Source: Cryobacterium sp. BB307 (lineage in GTDB: Bacteria > Actinomycetota > Actinomycetes > Actinomycetales > Microbacteriaceae). Taken from it: 64,000 nt of DNA. Made by a program: the position numbers and the translations under genes. Every line of letters starts with the position of its first letter. Within the stretch, counting starts at the first letter, position 1. Below the pieces are notes generated by a model. It ran no database searches. It was not told the origin of the DNA and saw only the letters and a list, made by a program, of their open reading frames with translations. Below, piece after piece: positions 31,055-39,640 of this stretch. Location of the stretch: positions 744,001 to 808,000 of the forward strand of contig NZ_JAANZA010000001.1 in NCBI RefSeq assembly GCF_012274275.1, written 5' to 3'.

Positions 31055-32280
31055 TGGCCGCTGTAATCACCACCTACCAATACAAGGGTCGGGACGCGGC
31101 GGGCAAAGCGGTCAAGGGCAAGATTGACGGAGCGAGCGAGGCCGCGGTCAACTCACGCCTGCGCGGCATGGGCATCACGCCGACCGAGGTCAAGGAAGGC
31201 GGCACGGGTCTCAACCAGGAGATTTCGTTCGGCTCGCTTTTCGAGAAGAAGGTCGATCTCAAGGACCTCGCGGTCATGTCACGTCAGATGGCGACGATGA
31301 TCTCGGCTGGACTGTCGCTCATGCGGACACTCACGATCCTCACCGAGCAAAGCGAGAACCCGAAACTTGCCGCAACCTTGGACAGGATTCGCATCGACGT
31401 AGAGGCGGGTGCGTCGTTGTCCGAGGCGATGGCCCGCCACTCGATTGTGTTCCCACCGCTCATGATCAACATGGTGCGCGCCGGTGAGACAGGCGGCTTC
31501 CTGGAGGGATCGCTGCTCTCACTCGCGGAAAACTACGAATCGGAAGTGAAACTGCGGGGCACCATCAAGTCCGCCATGACGTACCCCGTCGTGGTGTTGA
31601 TCATGGCTCTTCTCGCCGTCGTCGCGATGCTCATCTTCATCGTGCCGGTTTTCGAGGCGATGTTCGAGGGCCTCGGGGGAACGCTTCCCCTCCCGACGAT
31701 GTTCCTCGTGTGGATGTCGGACATCATGGTCTGGCTCGGGCCAGTGCTGCTCGTTGCCATTGTTGTGTTCTCGGTTTGGTGGGGCAAGAACAAGAACACG
31801 GAGAGGGTACGGAAGGTGGTCGACCCCTGGAAGCTCAAGCTTCCGGTGTTCGGCCCGCTGATGACGAAGATCGCCATCGCACGATTCACCCGAAACTTCT
31901 CAACCATGATGAAATCCGGTGTGCCGATCATGCAGTCGCTCACCATCGTCGGCGCAACTTCCGGCAACTGGGTCATCGAGGAGTCCCTCAAGCAAGTACG
32001 AGATTCCGTGCGTCAGGGAAAGACCATCGCAGCGCCGCTCGCTGAACAACCGGTGTTCCCGTCCATGGTCGTGCAGATGATGGCTGTTGGTGAGGATTCC
32101 GGCTCTCTCGAGACCATGCTTGCCAAGATCTCCGACTTCTACGACCAAGAAGTCGAGTCCACAACAGAACAACTCACCGCTTTGATCGAACCGCTCATGA
32201 TCGCGTTCATGGGCGTAGTGCTCGGTGGAATGATCGTTGCCCTGTACCTGCCGGTCTTCAACATCTTCGAACTTGTATGA
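31054..32280 (+). CDS. pilC: Type IV pilus inner-membrane platform protein PilC (GspF family)
   Basis: A 408-residue polytopic membrane protein that couples PilB/PilT to the growing pilus. It has the two GspF domains and strong transmembrane segments, notably YPVVVLIMALLAVVAMLIFIV and one near the C-terminus (MIAFMGVVLGGMIVALYLPVF). The start is a GTG that shares one base with the pilT stop (TAGTG), so translation is coupled. From here to pilO the DNA uses A/T in third positions more than rpoBC or the ribosomal genes do. Confidence 0.95.
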   Translation: MAAVITTYQYKGRDAAGKAVKGKIDGASEAAVNSRLRGMGITPTEVKEGGTGLNQEISFGSLFEKKVDLKDLAVMSRQMATMISAGLSLMRTLTILTEQSENPKLAATLDRIRIDVEAGASLSEAMARHSIVFPPLMINMVRAGETGGFLEGSLLSLAENYESEVKLRGTIKSAMTYPVVVLIMALLAVVAMLIFIVPVFEAMFEGLGGTLPLPTMFLVWMSDIMVWLGPVLLVAIVVFSVWWGKNKNTERVRKVVDPWKLKLPVFGPLMTKIAIARFTRNFSTMMKSGVPIMQSLTIVGATSGNWVIEESLKQVRDSVRQGKTIAAPLAEQPVFPSMVVQMMAVGEDSGSLETMLAKISDFYDQEVESTTEQLTALIEPLMIAFMGVVLGGMIVALYLPVFNIFELV

Positions 32281-32324
32281 CGGAAGCTCTGTCCCGCTTA
32301 TTGGGGGTAGGTCGCACGCCATAA

Positions 32325-32340
32325 AGCCCGATTGCGGGCT
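32325..32340 (+). terminator. Small hairpin between pilC and pilA
   Basis: A perfect 6-base stem AGCCCG/CGGGCT with a 4-base loop, in the 155-bp gap between pilC and pilA. No T run follows. It could be an attenuator or an mRNA processing site that sets the pilin message apart. Confidence 0.35.
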
Positions 32341-32435
32341 AGTAAAGGCTTCACAGCATCTGTCAAGGTTTACGTGGGGGCTAATCCTTTGGGGGCCACC
32401 TGTCCACAGAAGTCACTGAACAGGATTGGAAAATC

Positions 32436-32876
32436 ATGCTGACTGCAATCACTCGCTCGCTTGAGAAGAAGCGCGAACGACTCGAGAACAACGAAAAGGG
32501 CTTCACCCTGATCGAGCTCCTCGTGGTCGTCATCATCATCGGCGTCCTCGCCGCGATCGCCATCCCGGTGTTCCTTGGCCAGCAGGAAGGCGCGCGCGAC
32601 AGCGCCGTCGTCTCCGCAATGAACAACGCCAAGACCGAGCTCGTCGCCGAGATGGTGAAGCAGGATGGCTGGCCGACAGCGCCGGCAGCAGCAGCCGTTG
32701 TTGCCAAGTTCGCCGTCGATGGTGTGAACCTTGTCCTGACCGGCAACGCAGCAGGGTTCTGCATCCAGGGTGACCACGACTCGAACACGACCACCTTCGC
32801 GGTCGATGACAAGGGCGGCGTGAAGGGCAAGACCGGCACTTCGGCAACCTGCGTCGCAAACGTGGCGACTCTGTAA
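32436..32876 (+). CDS. pilA: Major type IV pilin PilA
   Basis: A 146-residue class III prepilin. The peptidase site is NEKG followed by FTLIELLVVVIIIGVLAAIAI, with the invariant Glu at mature position 5. The mature protein would be about 124 residues. Two cysteines near the C-terminus (FCIQG and ATCVAN) could form the D-region disulfide. The leader is long and charged (MLTAITRSLEKKRERLENNEKG). A strong hairpin follows the stop, consistent with this being the abundant subunit. PilD in this locus would process it. Confidence 0.95.
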   Translation: MLTAITRSLEKKRERLENNEKGFTLIELLVVVIIIGVLAAIAIPVFLGQQEGARDSAVVSAMNNAKTELVAEMVKQDGWPTAPAAAAVVAKFAVDGVNLVLTGNAAGFCIQGDHDSNTTTFAVDDKGGVKGKTGTSATCVANVATL

Positions 32877-32887
32877 CACTGCGAGCG

Positions 32888-32921
32888 GCAAGTGGGGCGC
32901 CCTTTCCGGCGCCCCACTTGC
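32888..32921 (+). terminator. Strong hairpin after pilA
   Basis: Perfect 14-base arms GCAAGTGGGGCGCC (32888-32901) and GGCGCCCCACTTGC (32908-32921) around a 6-base loop, 12 bases after the pilin stop. There is no T tract, as is common in high-GC genomes. It probably stops or slows most transcripts, or protects the pilin mRNA 3' end, so the minor pilins downstream would be made at lower levels. Confidence 0.7.
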
Positions 32922-32959
32922 CCGTCTCGTTCCACACTTTCGGAAAGGGGGTCCGAGTA

Positions 32960-33397
32960 GTGAAACTGCACCAACAAACGGATCTTCGATCCGACGAGTT
33001 CGGCTTCGGCCTCATCGAGATCATGGTCTCGATGTTTCTTCTTGCCCTCCTCGCGGTGTTCTTTCTCCCGACGCTGATCCAATCCATGCAGATCACTGTC
33101 ACGAACACGACGACCGCAACCGCGAGCCAACTTGTCGCAGCGCAGCTCGACCAGGTGCGCGCTCTGACGCCGGACTGCGACACAGTGGCGGCGTTCGACG
33201 ACGTGACACCACCCGCGACGACCGACGCCAGAGGCACGATCTATCAACCGCACGTGACCGTAGGCGCCTGCCCGGCCACCTTCCCCGGCGTCGTGCAGGT
33301 CGATGTGTGGGTAACCGAGCAGGGCAAGCCCCTTGACCGTCTCGCCGAAGCGGTCACACTCGTGTACGTCGGCACTCAGGCGGTCGTGACCCCATGA
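32960..33397 (+). CDS. Minor pilin-like protein (PilV-type)
   Basis: A 145-residue prepilin-like protein starting at the GTG at 32960, after a GGGGG site; the open frame runs upstream to 32918, but that part overlaps the hairpin. The cleavage site is DEFG followed by FGLIEIMVSMFLLALLAVFFL, with Glu at mature position 5. One Cys pair (PDCDT and GACPA) may form a disulfide. It overlaps the next gene by 4 bases (ATGA). By gene order it corresponds to the PilV/minor pilin position; its exact role (priming or tip) is inferred. Confidence 0.8.
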   Translation: MKLHQQTDLRSDEFGFGLIEIMVSMFLLALLAVFFLPTLIQSMQITVTNTTTATASQLVAAQLDQVRALTPDCDTVAAFDDVTPPATTDARGTIYQPHVTVGACPATFPGVVQVDVWVTEQGKPLDRLAEAVTLVYVGTQAVVTP

Positions 33398-33954
33398 GAG
33401 ACGAACGCGGCATAACTCTGGTCGAGCTGATCATCTACGCCATGTTGAGCGTCCTGATCCTCTCCATCGTCGGCGGGATGCTCGTGAATTCCTTGACCGC
33501 GGAGCGCATCGTCCGCGATTCGTCCCAGGCCAGCAATACCGGGCAGCTTGTCGCGCAGTCGGTCACACGGGGTGTCCGGATGGCGAGCAAACTCGAGGTC
33601 TCGACGCCGACGCCCGACAGCGTGGTGATGCGAGCGTTGATAGTCGATGACGCTCTGGCATCGCCCGCGACGGCTCATTGCGAGGCGTGGTACTTCGGCA
33701 ACGGCGAGCTTCGTACAACCAGATCCCCGAGCGCTATCCCGATTCCAGGAAGCCATGCGGACGCCGAGGGCTGGACGCTGCTAGCAACGGGCGTCGCCGA
33801 GGTCGGCGCGAGGCCAGCCTTCAGCGTCACTGGACTTTCCGCGAACCTAGCGCTCGAACTTGATACCGGCGACAGTTCGCCGCTACTGATTGAGACCAGT
33901 GCAGTAAGTCGACAGCAGGCACCGCCAACGGAGGTTGCAACACTATGTTTCTGA
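33394..33954 (+). CDS. Minor pilin-like protein (PilW-type)
   Basis: A 186-residue prepilin-like protein with a very short leader: RDERG then ITLVELIIYAMLSVLILSIVG, with Glu at mature position 5. The rest is soluble, with no recognisable domain and one Cys in HCEAWYF plus a C-terminal CF. It overlaps its neighbours at both ends (4 and 10 bases), showing tight coupling. It resembles PilW/PilJ-type minor pilins by position. Confidence 0.8.
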   Translation: MRDERGITLVELIIYAMLSVLILSIVGGMLVNSLTAERIVRDSSQASNTGQLVAQSVTRGVRMASKLEVSTPTPDSVVMRALIVDDALASPATAHCEAWYFGNGELRTTRSPSAIPIPGSHADAEGWTLLATGVAEVGARPAFSVTGLSANLALELDTGDSSPLLIETSAVSRQQAPPTEVATLCF

Positions 33955-35363
33955 ACTCGCTCCTCAAGCGCAGCACGGATGAACGCGGCGCAGCCATGGT
34001 TGCCGTGCTTGGCATGACGGCGGTTACGGCGATCATCGGAATAACGGTGACCGGCTCGACAATCAACGCCCTGGCCACGACGAGCTCGGCGCGAGCCAGT
34101 GTGCAGTCTCTCGCGGCCGCCGAGTCCGGGCTCGACGTCGCCATCGCCGGCATGCAAGCGACCAACGGATGTTCGCTTGCCGGTGGTACCTGGGCCGCTG
34201 CGGCCACGCCGAGCTACTCCGCGCTGGTCGCCCACACCCGTGATGGCGGTGGCTCGTGGACCGACGGATGCCCAACCGACGACGCGACGCACATCCGCAT
34301 CACGTCCACCGGCTTCGCTCAAGATCCAGGTGTAGCCGGGAGCACGAGCGGTGACAGTGTCAGCGTCGAGGCGATCTACAAGTGGGAACCCATCATCGCC
34401 TACGTTCCGATTGCTGGCGCAGCCGTGTACGCGCACGACATCAAGGGTGTGTTCAAGAAGTTCCAGCTGGACACAGTCGACGCCAGTGTCGCCACGTCCG
34501 TGATGATCAAGCACGGCGACCTCACCTGCACCAACGGCGCACGTATTGGTGGCGACCTCATCATGGGTGACGGTAACGCCCACTTGGACATGTGCGACGT
34601 CAGAGGATCAATGCACGTCAACGGCAACGTGTCGATCAACAAGAGCACAATCGGCGGCTCGATTCGCGCGACCGGTTCGCTGAACATCACCAACAGTTCT
34701 TACAACGCCGCGCTCGCAACCTCAGGCGGCAGCGTGCCCGCACCGAACATCCCCGATTGGACGGACATCGGCTGGGACCCCGCCTTCTGGACAGCTCAGG
34801 GCTTCAACATTGTTAACTGGACAGGCTCCTGCTCGATCGCGAAGAACAACTCGCCCTGGGAAAGCATCAGCGGATACACCACTCCCACGGTGATCAATTT
34901 CCTGGACAAATGTCCGACGACTGCGGTCACGACGGCCAACAGCATGAACTCCGTGCAGCTCAATGCAGACATTGTCTTTGTCGCTCACGAGTTCAAGTTC
35001 GACAAGCTCTACTTCACCTCGACAGGTACTCGGAACCTCACTTTCCTGGTGCCCGACTTCGCGCCCGACGGCCTGCCGACCTGCAACCCCCCCGGATCAC
35101 TCACGGGCAACATCACCCTCACGAACGAGGCTAACTTCTCCACAAACATGGCCGCGATGCTCTATACGCCGTGCAAGGTCTACAGCGAACGCGACGGCTT
35201 CCGCGGGCAGATGTACGGGGGCGAAGTAGAGTTCAGGCAACAGGCCTCACTCGTCTATGTGCCGGTTGGGGTGACCGGTATCGACCTGTCGAACGGACTC
35301 ACTAATCCGGTCCAGACCGGGGCGGAGCTGGGCGACTTCGTCAGCATGAGGGAGATCGGATAG
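33945..35363 (+). CDS. PilX-type pilus assembly protein with beta-helix-like region
   Basis: A 472-residue protein. The N-terminus ERGAAMVAVLGMTAVTAIIGITVTG fits the PilX_N membrane helix, which lacks the Glu5 of true pilins. Residues ~190-255 have a short-period pattern (GGDLIMGDG, VRGSMHVNGNVSI, IGGSIRATGSLNI) like right-handed beta-helix or bactofilin-type repeats. At least seven cysteines are spread through the exported part. It could be a tip adhesin or a large minor pilin. The ATG at 33945 follows GGAGG by 10 bases and lies inside the end of the previous gene. I find no close named homologue. Confidence 0.65.
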   Translation: MFLNSLLKRSTDERGAAMVAVLGMTAVTAIIGITVTGSTINALATTSSARASVQSLAAAESGLDVAIAGMQATNGCSLAGGTWAAAATPSYSALVAHTRDGGGSWTDGCPTDDATHIRITSTGFAQDPGVAGSTSGDSVSVEAIYKWEPIIAYVPIAGAAVYAHDIKGVFKKFQLDTVDASVATSVMIKHGDLTCTNGARIGGDLIMGDGNAHLDMCDVRGSMHVNGNVSINKSTIGGSIRATGSLNITNSSYNAALATSGGSVPAPNIPDWTDIGWDPAFWTAQGFNIVNWTGSCSIAKNNSPWESISGYTTPTVINFLDKCPTTAVTTANSMNSVQLNADIVFVAHEFKFDKLYFTSTGTRNLTFLVPDFAPDGLPTCNPPGSLTGNITLTNEANFSTNMAAMLYTPCKVYSERDGFRGQMYGGEVEFRQQASLVYVPVGVTGIDLSNGLTNPVQTGAELGDFVSMREIG

Positions 35364-35364
35364 C

Positions 35365-36180
35365 GTGATCGCCGCGCTGACGGGGTTGCTGGGGGCGGCC
35401 GTTGGATCTTTTCTCAACGTCGTCATCTTCCGCGTGCCCCAACGGCGGTCGGTGATCGCGCCCCGAAGCGCGTGTGGCTCGTGCGGATCCGCTATCCGGC
35501 CTTGGGATAACGTCCCGATCGTCTCCTGGCTCGTGCTGAGGGGGCGTTGCCGAGATTGTTCAGCAGCCATATCGCTCCGCTATCCGCTTGTTGAACTTGG
35601 AACCGCTGTCTTCTTCTGTGGAGTTGCAATCTGGGCGCTGGCGAACTTTGAGCCGGCAACCCTGCACGACTGGCTAGCGACCATTACGGTGCTCGCGGCG
35701 TTCCTTTACCTTGCCGCGGTCAGCATCGCACTGACCGCCATCGACCTCGAGACGAGCCTTCTTCCGAACGTGATCGTGCTGCCGTCGTACGTGGTCGCCG
35801 CGGTCCTATTGACGGCCGCAGCGCTCATCGTCGGCGACCCGGCCAGGCTGCTCACCGCTGCAGCCGGCGGTGCGATTCTGTTCGTTGCCTACCTCCTCAT
35901 GGCGTTGCTGTACCCCGGCGGGATGGGGCTGGGCGACGTCAAACTAGCGGGAGTGCTCGGGATCTATCTCGGTTGGCTTGGCTGGGAAGAACTCGCCGTG
36001 GGTTCGTTCGCTGCCTTCCTTCTCGGCGGGCTGTTCAGTGTCATACTCGTCGTTGTGCGGAGGGCGGGCCGCCGGACCGCCATACCCTTCGGCCCGTGGA
36101 TGCTCGTTGGGGCGTGGGTAGGTATTTTCGCGGGAGCGCCGGTGTTCTCTGGCTATCTCGCGCTGTTCGGACTGCAATAA
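35365..36180 (+). CDS. pilD: Prepilin peptidase / N-methyltransferase PilD
   Basis: A 271-residue membrane aspartyl protease (family A24) that cleaves prepilin leaders and methylates the new N-terminus. The cytosolic domain carries zinc cysteines CGSCG and CRDC. Catalytic aspartates are seen in TAIDLETSLLPN and GMGLGDVKLAG (the GxGD motif). About eight hydrophobic segments are visible. The start is a GTG 1 base after the previous stop. It should process the pilA, PilV-type and PilW-type products of this locus. Confidence 0.95.
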   Translation: MIAALTGLLGAAVGSFLNVVIFRVPQRRSVIAPRSACGSCGSAIRPWDNVPIVSWLVLRGRCRDCSAAISLRYPLVELGTAVFFCGVAIWALANFEPATLHDWLATITVLAAFLYLAAVSIALTAIDLETSLLPNVIVLPSYVVAAVLLTAAALIVGDPARLLTAAAGGAILFVAYLLMALLYPGGMGLGDVKLAGVLGIYLGWLGWEELAVGSFAAFLLGGLFSVILVVVRRAGRRTAIPFGPWMLVGAWVGIFAGAPVFSGYLALFGLQ

Positions 36181-36189
36181 GGGGGATCA

Positions 36190-37230
36190 ATGCCGAAACG
36201 AATCGTTGGCCTGGACATAGGCCAGACCATGCTGAGGGCGGTGGAGCTCGAGGACCCGGACAAGGCACGGCCGAAAGTGGTTCGCTACCGCGAGGTGGCG
36301 ATTCCCGAAGGCGTGGTTGACGCCGGTGAAGTGATCGAGACGAACACCGTGGCGACTCTGCTACGTCGACTCTGGATCGACGCCGGGTTCAAGACCAAAG
36401 AGGTGGCTATCGGCATCGGCAATCAAAAGGTGCTTGCTCGCGACCTGACGATTCCCCGCCAGTCTCGCGCTCTCATCCGGGAGTCTCTGCCGATGCACGT
36501 GCAGGACCTTCTTCCAGTTGCGGTGGATGACGCGCTGATGGACTTCTACCCGATTTCAGAAGGGCAAGGGGAGCACGGGCCGGTACTGACCGGACTCTTG
36601 GTTGCGGCCGTCAAGTCGGGCATCGAAGCGAATATCGCGGCGCTCAAGGAAGCCGGACTTTCGCCCGTTGACGTCGACCTGATTCCGTTCGCAATGCAGC
36701 GCGCTGTCGGAACGACAACACCCGAGACCAGCGCACTGATCGACATCGGGGCGGTGACGACCAACATCGTGCTTGTCACGGGTGGCGTTCCTCAATTCGT
36801 GCGCATCATCCCGATCGGAGGTGACGCAATCACTCGCGGACTCGCGGCGCAACTCGAAGTCGATGTGACAGAAGCCGAGAGCCTGAAGCGGACCATCGGG
36901 ATGGATCCTGCCGGCATCACCGCAGAGCAGCAGCAAATCGCCAGAGCGGTATTCGAACTCTCAGGTGAGTTGCTCTACAGCATCCGCAACACCCTGAACT
37001 ATTTTGCGAACTCTCGACCCAACGTGCAGATCGGCCGAATCACTCTCACAGGAGGCGGAGCGCGCCTCCGCGGGATCATCGCAGTGTTGGCTGAGATGAC
37101 GCGAACTCCCGTCGACTTTGGCAATCCGTTCCAGAAGGTGGGAACTGCCAGGGGTTATCAGGCACCTGAACCGGCCGTCGCGGCGACGATGGCAGTGTCC
37201 GTCGGGCTGGCGTTGGGGAGCGGCTCATGA
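36190..37230 (+). CDS. pilM: Type IV pilus assembly actin-like ATPase PilM
   Basis: A 346-residue cytosolic protein with the actin/FtsA-like fold that binds the N-terminus of PilN. Nucleotide-binding loops: VGLDIGQTMLRAVEL at the N-terminus, ALIDIGAVTTNIVLVTGG in the middle and ITLTGGGARLRG near the C-terminus. It has a good GGGGGAT ribosome site. Its stop overlaps the pilN start by 4 bases. PilM-PilN-PilO form the alignment subcomplex between the cytosol and the cell envelope. Confidence 0.93.
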   Translation: MPKRIVGLDIGQTMLRAVELEDPDKARPKVVRYREVAIPEGVVDAGEVIETNTVATLLRRLWIDAGFKTKEVAIGIGNQKVLARDLTIPRQSRALIRESLPMHVQDLLPVAVDDALMDFYPISEGQGEHGPVLTGLLVAAVKSGIEANIAALKEAGLSPVDVDLIPFAMQRAVGTTTPETSALIDIGAVTTNIVLVTGGVPQFVRIIPIGGDAITRGLAAQLEVDVTEAESLKRTIGMDPAGITAEQQQIARAVFELSGELLYSIRNTLNYFANSRPNVQIGRITLTGGGARLRGIIAVLAEMTRTPVDFGNPFQKVGTARGYQAPEPAVAATMAVSVGLALGSGS

Positions 37231-37922
37231 GCAAGCAGAAGAAGGAACAAGAACTCGTCATAGGCGGAGTCCCACGCGCGGATCTGCTTCCGCGCGAGGT
37301 TCGGCAAGCGGTGCGCGACAGACGCCGCAACCGCTATCTGGTGTACGGCGTGATTGCCGCTATCGGAGTTGCCGCGGTCGGTTCGGTGTACGCATTCGGG
37401 CAATCCCTCGCGAGCCAAACAGCGCTGGTGATCGAGCAGGCACGAACCGACGAACTAGTCAGCGAACAGGCCAAGTACAGTCTCGCTCGCGAGACTGCGG
37501 GCCAGATCGATGACATTGTGAAGGCACAAAGGCAGGGCGCTGCGACAGAGATCGACTGGAAGGCATACTTCGCAGAGATCGAGACGACTCTGCCCGAGGG
37601 AGTCACCGTCGTGTCCGTGGTGATCGACTCGATCTCCCCCGTTGAGGAACTGCCGGTGCAGGACATTCCGCTTCAACAAGGCTGGGTCGCATCGGTGACC
37701 ATCGGTGTCGTCGGCGAAACCGTGCCCGACATCGAGGCCTGGCTCAACCGTCTGGCCGGAGTGACGGCGTATGCCGGGGTTGCACCTCCCGTGGAAGTAT
37801 CAGAGAACGGTGGTGGCTACGCGGTCAGCGTCAAGCTGCTTGTGAACTCCGACGCCTATGCCCTTCGATTCGAAGACGCGAAAGCTCCGGAAAAGTCAAA
37901 GGATGCGGAGGTCGAGGAATGA
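37227..37922 (+). CDS. pilN: Type IV pilus assembly protein PilN
   Basis: A 231-residue single-pass membrane protein. The N-terminal cytosolic part contains VPRADLLPREVR, a variant of the PilM-binding INLLP motif. It is followed by one transmembrane helix (YLVYGVIAAIGVAAVGSVYAF), a short coiled coil and a ferredoxin-like extracellular domain. It overlaps pilM and pilO by 4 bases at each end (ATGA), so the three are made together. Confidence 0.88.
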   Translation: MSKQKKEQELVIGGVPRADLLPREVRQAVRDRRRNRYLVYGVIAAIGVAAVGSVYAFGQSLASQTALVIEQARTDELVSEQAKYSLARETAGQIDDIVKAQRQGAATEIDWKAYFAEIETTLPEGVTVVSVVIDSISPVEELPVQDIPLQQGWVASVTIGVVGETVPDIEAWLNRLAGVTAYAGVAPPVEVSENGGGYAVSVKLLVNSDAYALRFEDAKAPEKSKDAEVEE

Positions 37923-38569
37923 ATCGGTCACGGATTATGACGGTCGCCGCGGTCCTCGTGATCGGTGCGGTGCTCGCATTGGGATGGTTCCTCGGAGTCG
38001 ACCCGCAATTGGCACAGGCGCGAACCGCTGATGCGGATCGCGCGGGTGTAGAGGAAGTGAACCGCGCCTACGAAGCCAAGCTTGTGGAGCTCAAGGAATT
38101 GGACAAGCGCCTTCCCGAACTCGAGACCGAGCTGGCGGCATTGTCACGAAGCATCCCGAGCGACGCCGATATCTCCACGTTGCTTGGCGAGCTCAACGCC
38201 ATTGCCACGAGCAGTGGGGTGCAGATCACGTCAATTCGAGCGGATATCCCCGCCGCGTTTGCTGGCAAGGGAGACGTGATCCCCGCAACCGATCCGGCTG
38301 CTCCGGATGCTCCGGTAACTGAGACGACAACCGCCGCAGAAACGACCACGGTAGGCAGTACCGGGATGGTCTCCATTCCCATCTCCGTCTCCGTGCGAGG
38401 CGAACGTGACGCGACTCTGCTGTTCACCCAAATGGTGCAATCGGGCAACAGGCTCTACTTGGTGACCGACTTGGATGTTGTCATCGCCGGCGAGCAGACG
38501 ACGACAACTCTCGAAGGGCTCGTCTACGTGCTGCCCGACCGCAGGGCCGCCTTGGAAATCAATGAATGA
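37919..38569 (+). CDS. pilO: Type IV pilus assembly protein PilO
   Basis: A 216-residue single-pass membrane protein: N-terminal helix MTVAAVLVIGAVLALGWFLGV, then a coiled coil (residues ~40-75, rich in Leu, Glu and Lys), a Thr-rich insert around 130-145 (ETTTAAETTTVG) and a C-terminal domain with the GLVYVLPD end. It dimerises with PilN. It is the last recognisable pilus gene; no pilP or pilQ follows, in line with the absence of an outer membrane. Confidence 0.85.
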   Translation: MNRSRIMTVAAVLVIGAVLALGWFLGVDPQLAQARTADADRAGVEEVNRAYEAKLVELKELDKRLPELETELAALSRSIPSDADISTLLGELNAIATSSGVQITSIRADIPAAFAGKGDVIPATDPAAPDAPVTETTTAAETTTVGSTGMVSIPISVSVRGERDATLLFTQMVQSGNRLYLVTDLDVVIAGEQTTTTLEGLVYVLPDRRAALEINE

Positions 38570-38635
38570 TCGATTTCCATCGCTCGTTGACCCCTATTGT
38601 TGGGGGTAGGACAACGCGTCGAGAGGGGCTGCCGG

Positions 38636-39640
38636 ATGGCTGGCGAGAAAAACGATCCGCTGCACGACAATGACCAGGCGACGGGCGGGGTCGAGGATAC
38701 CGACACCGCCTACGTCGTCGACGAGGACACCGGAACCGGGTCGCACGTCTACGTGGTCGACGAAGGAGGAGTGGCGTCGGACGACCAAGCTGCCGACGAC
38801 AAATCCTCCGACGATGCCCATGCGGACGCCTACGCTGACGATGCCAGCGCCGATGCGGTCCACGCGGACCACCGCGAGCCGGAACCGCTCGTCGAGCCAG
38901 CCGACTACCGCGACGACAAGGTCAGCACCAGCGCCGACGCGGTCTACGCCGACGACCTGAGCGCAAGCGACGGCTCAGGCACGAGACAGTACGACACCGA
39001 CACGGTCGCCTACGAGCCGGCGGCCGCGCCCGTCCCACCGCCGATCACACCACCGGTCGCGCCGGCGGTGCGCACGGTGTACGTGCAGGCTCCGGTTCCG
39101 CCGCGCGCCCAGGGCAATCGCGGCTTCGGCGTCCTGATCGCCGCACTCGCCACCATCGCGTTCGCGCTGCTCTACGCGGCCCTATCGGCCCTGACCATCC
39201 TCATCGTCAGCGCCGGCGACTTCACCAACCTCTACCGAGACTTCCTGGTGTCGCCGCTGTTCTACATCCCGGTGCTCGTCTTCCTAGTCGCGATGATCCT
39301 CTACGCGCTCATCGCGAACCGCGCCGCCTGGTGGAGCTGGGTGATCGGCTCGTTCCTCGTGGCTGCGGTCGTCTACCTGGGCTCCATCGGCATCCGGATG
39401 CTGCTGGACGGCGCTCTGACCCAGTCCGCCGGCGAGGCGGCGACGGCATTCGCCAGCTCCGCCTCCAGCGCTTTCCTGATCATCGCGGCGATCCTCGCCC
39501 GCGAGGTGGCGATCTGGTCGGGCGCGATCATCAGCTCGCGCGGGCGCAAGGTAAAGGACCGCAACGTGCAAGCGCGCGAAGACTTCGAGCGCGAATCGGC
39601 CGAACGGCAGGCCGAGCTTGAACGACTCAACGCGGCCTGA
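38636..39640 (+). CDS. Hypothetical membrane protein with acidic repetitive N-terminus
   Basis: A 334-residue protein from the ATG at 38636, after GAGAGGGG. Residues 1-125 are acidic and repetitive, with recurring units of Ala-Asp-Ala and Tyr-Val-Val-Asp-Glu, such as AYVVDEDTG, VYVVDEGG and ADAVYADDLSA. A Pro-rich linker follows (PVPPPITPPVAP), then four hydrophobic helices and a charged helical tail (residues ~300-334). I recognise no family. It overlaps the next gene by 23 bases. It is 66 bp downstream of pilO, so it may or may not be read with the pilus genes. Confidence 0.65.
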   Translation: MAGEKNDPLHDNDQATGGVEDTDTAYVVDEDTGTGSHVYVVDEGGVASDDQAADDKSSDDAHADAYADDASADAVHADHREPEPLVEPADYRDDKVSTSADAVYADDLSASDGSGTRQYDTDTVAYEPAAAPVPPPITPPVAPAVRTVYVQAPVPPRAQGNRGFGVLIAALATIAFALLYAALSALTILIVSAGDFTNLYRDFLVSPLFYIPVLVFLVAMILYALIANRAAWWSWVIGSFLVAAVVYLGSIGIRMLLDGALTQSAGEAATAFASSASSAFLIIAAILAREVAIWSGAIISSRGRKVKDRNVQAREDFERESAERQAELERLNAA

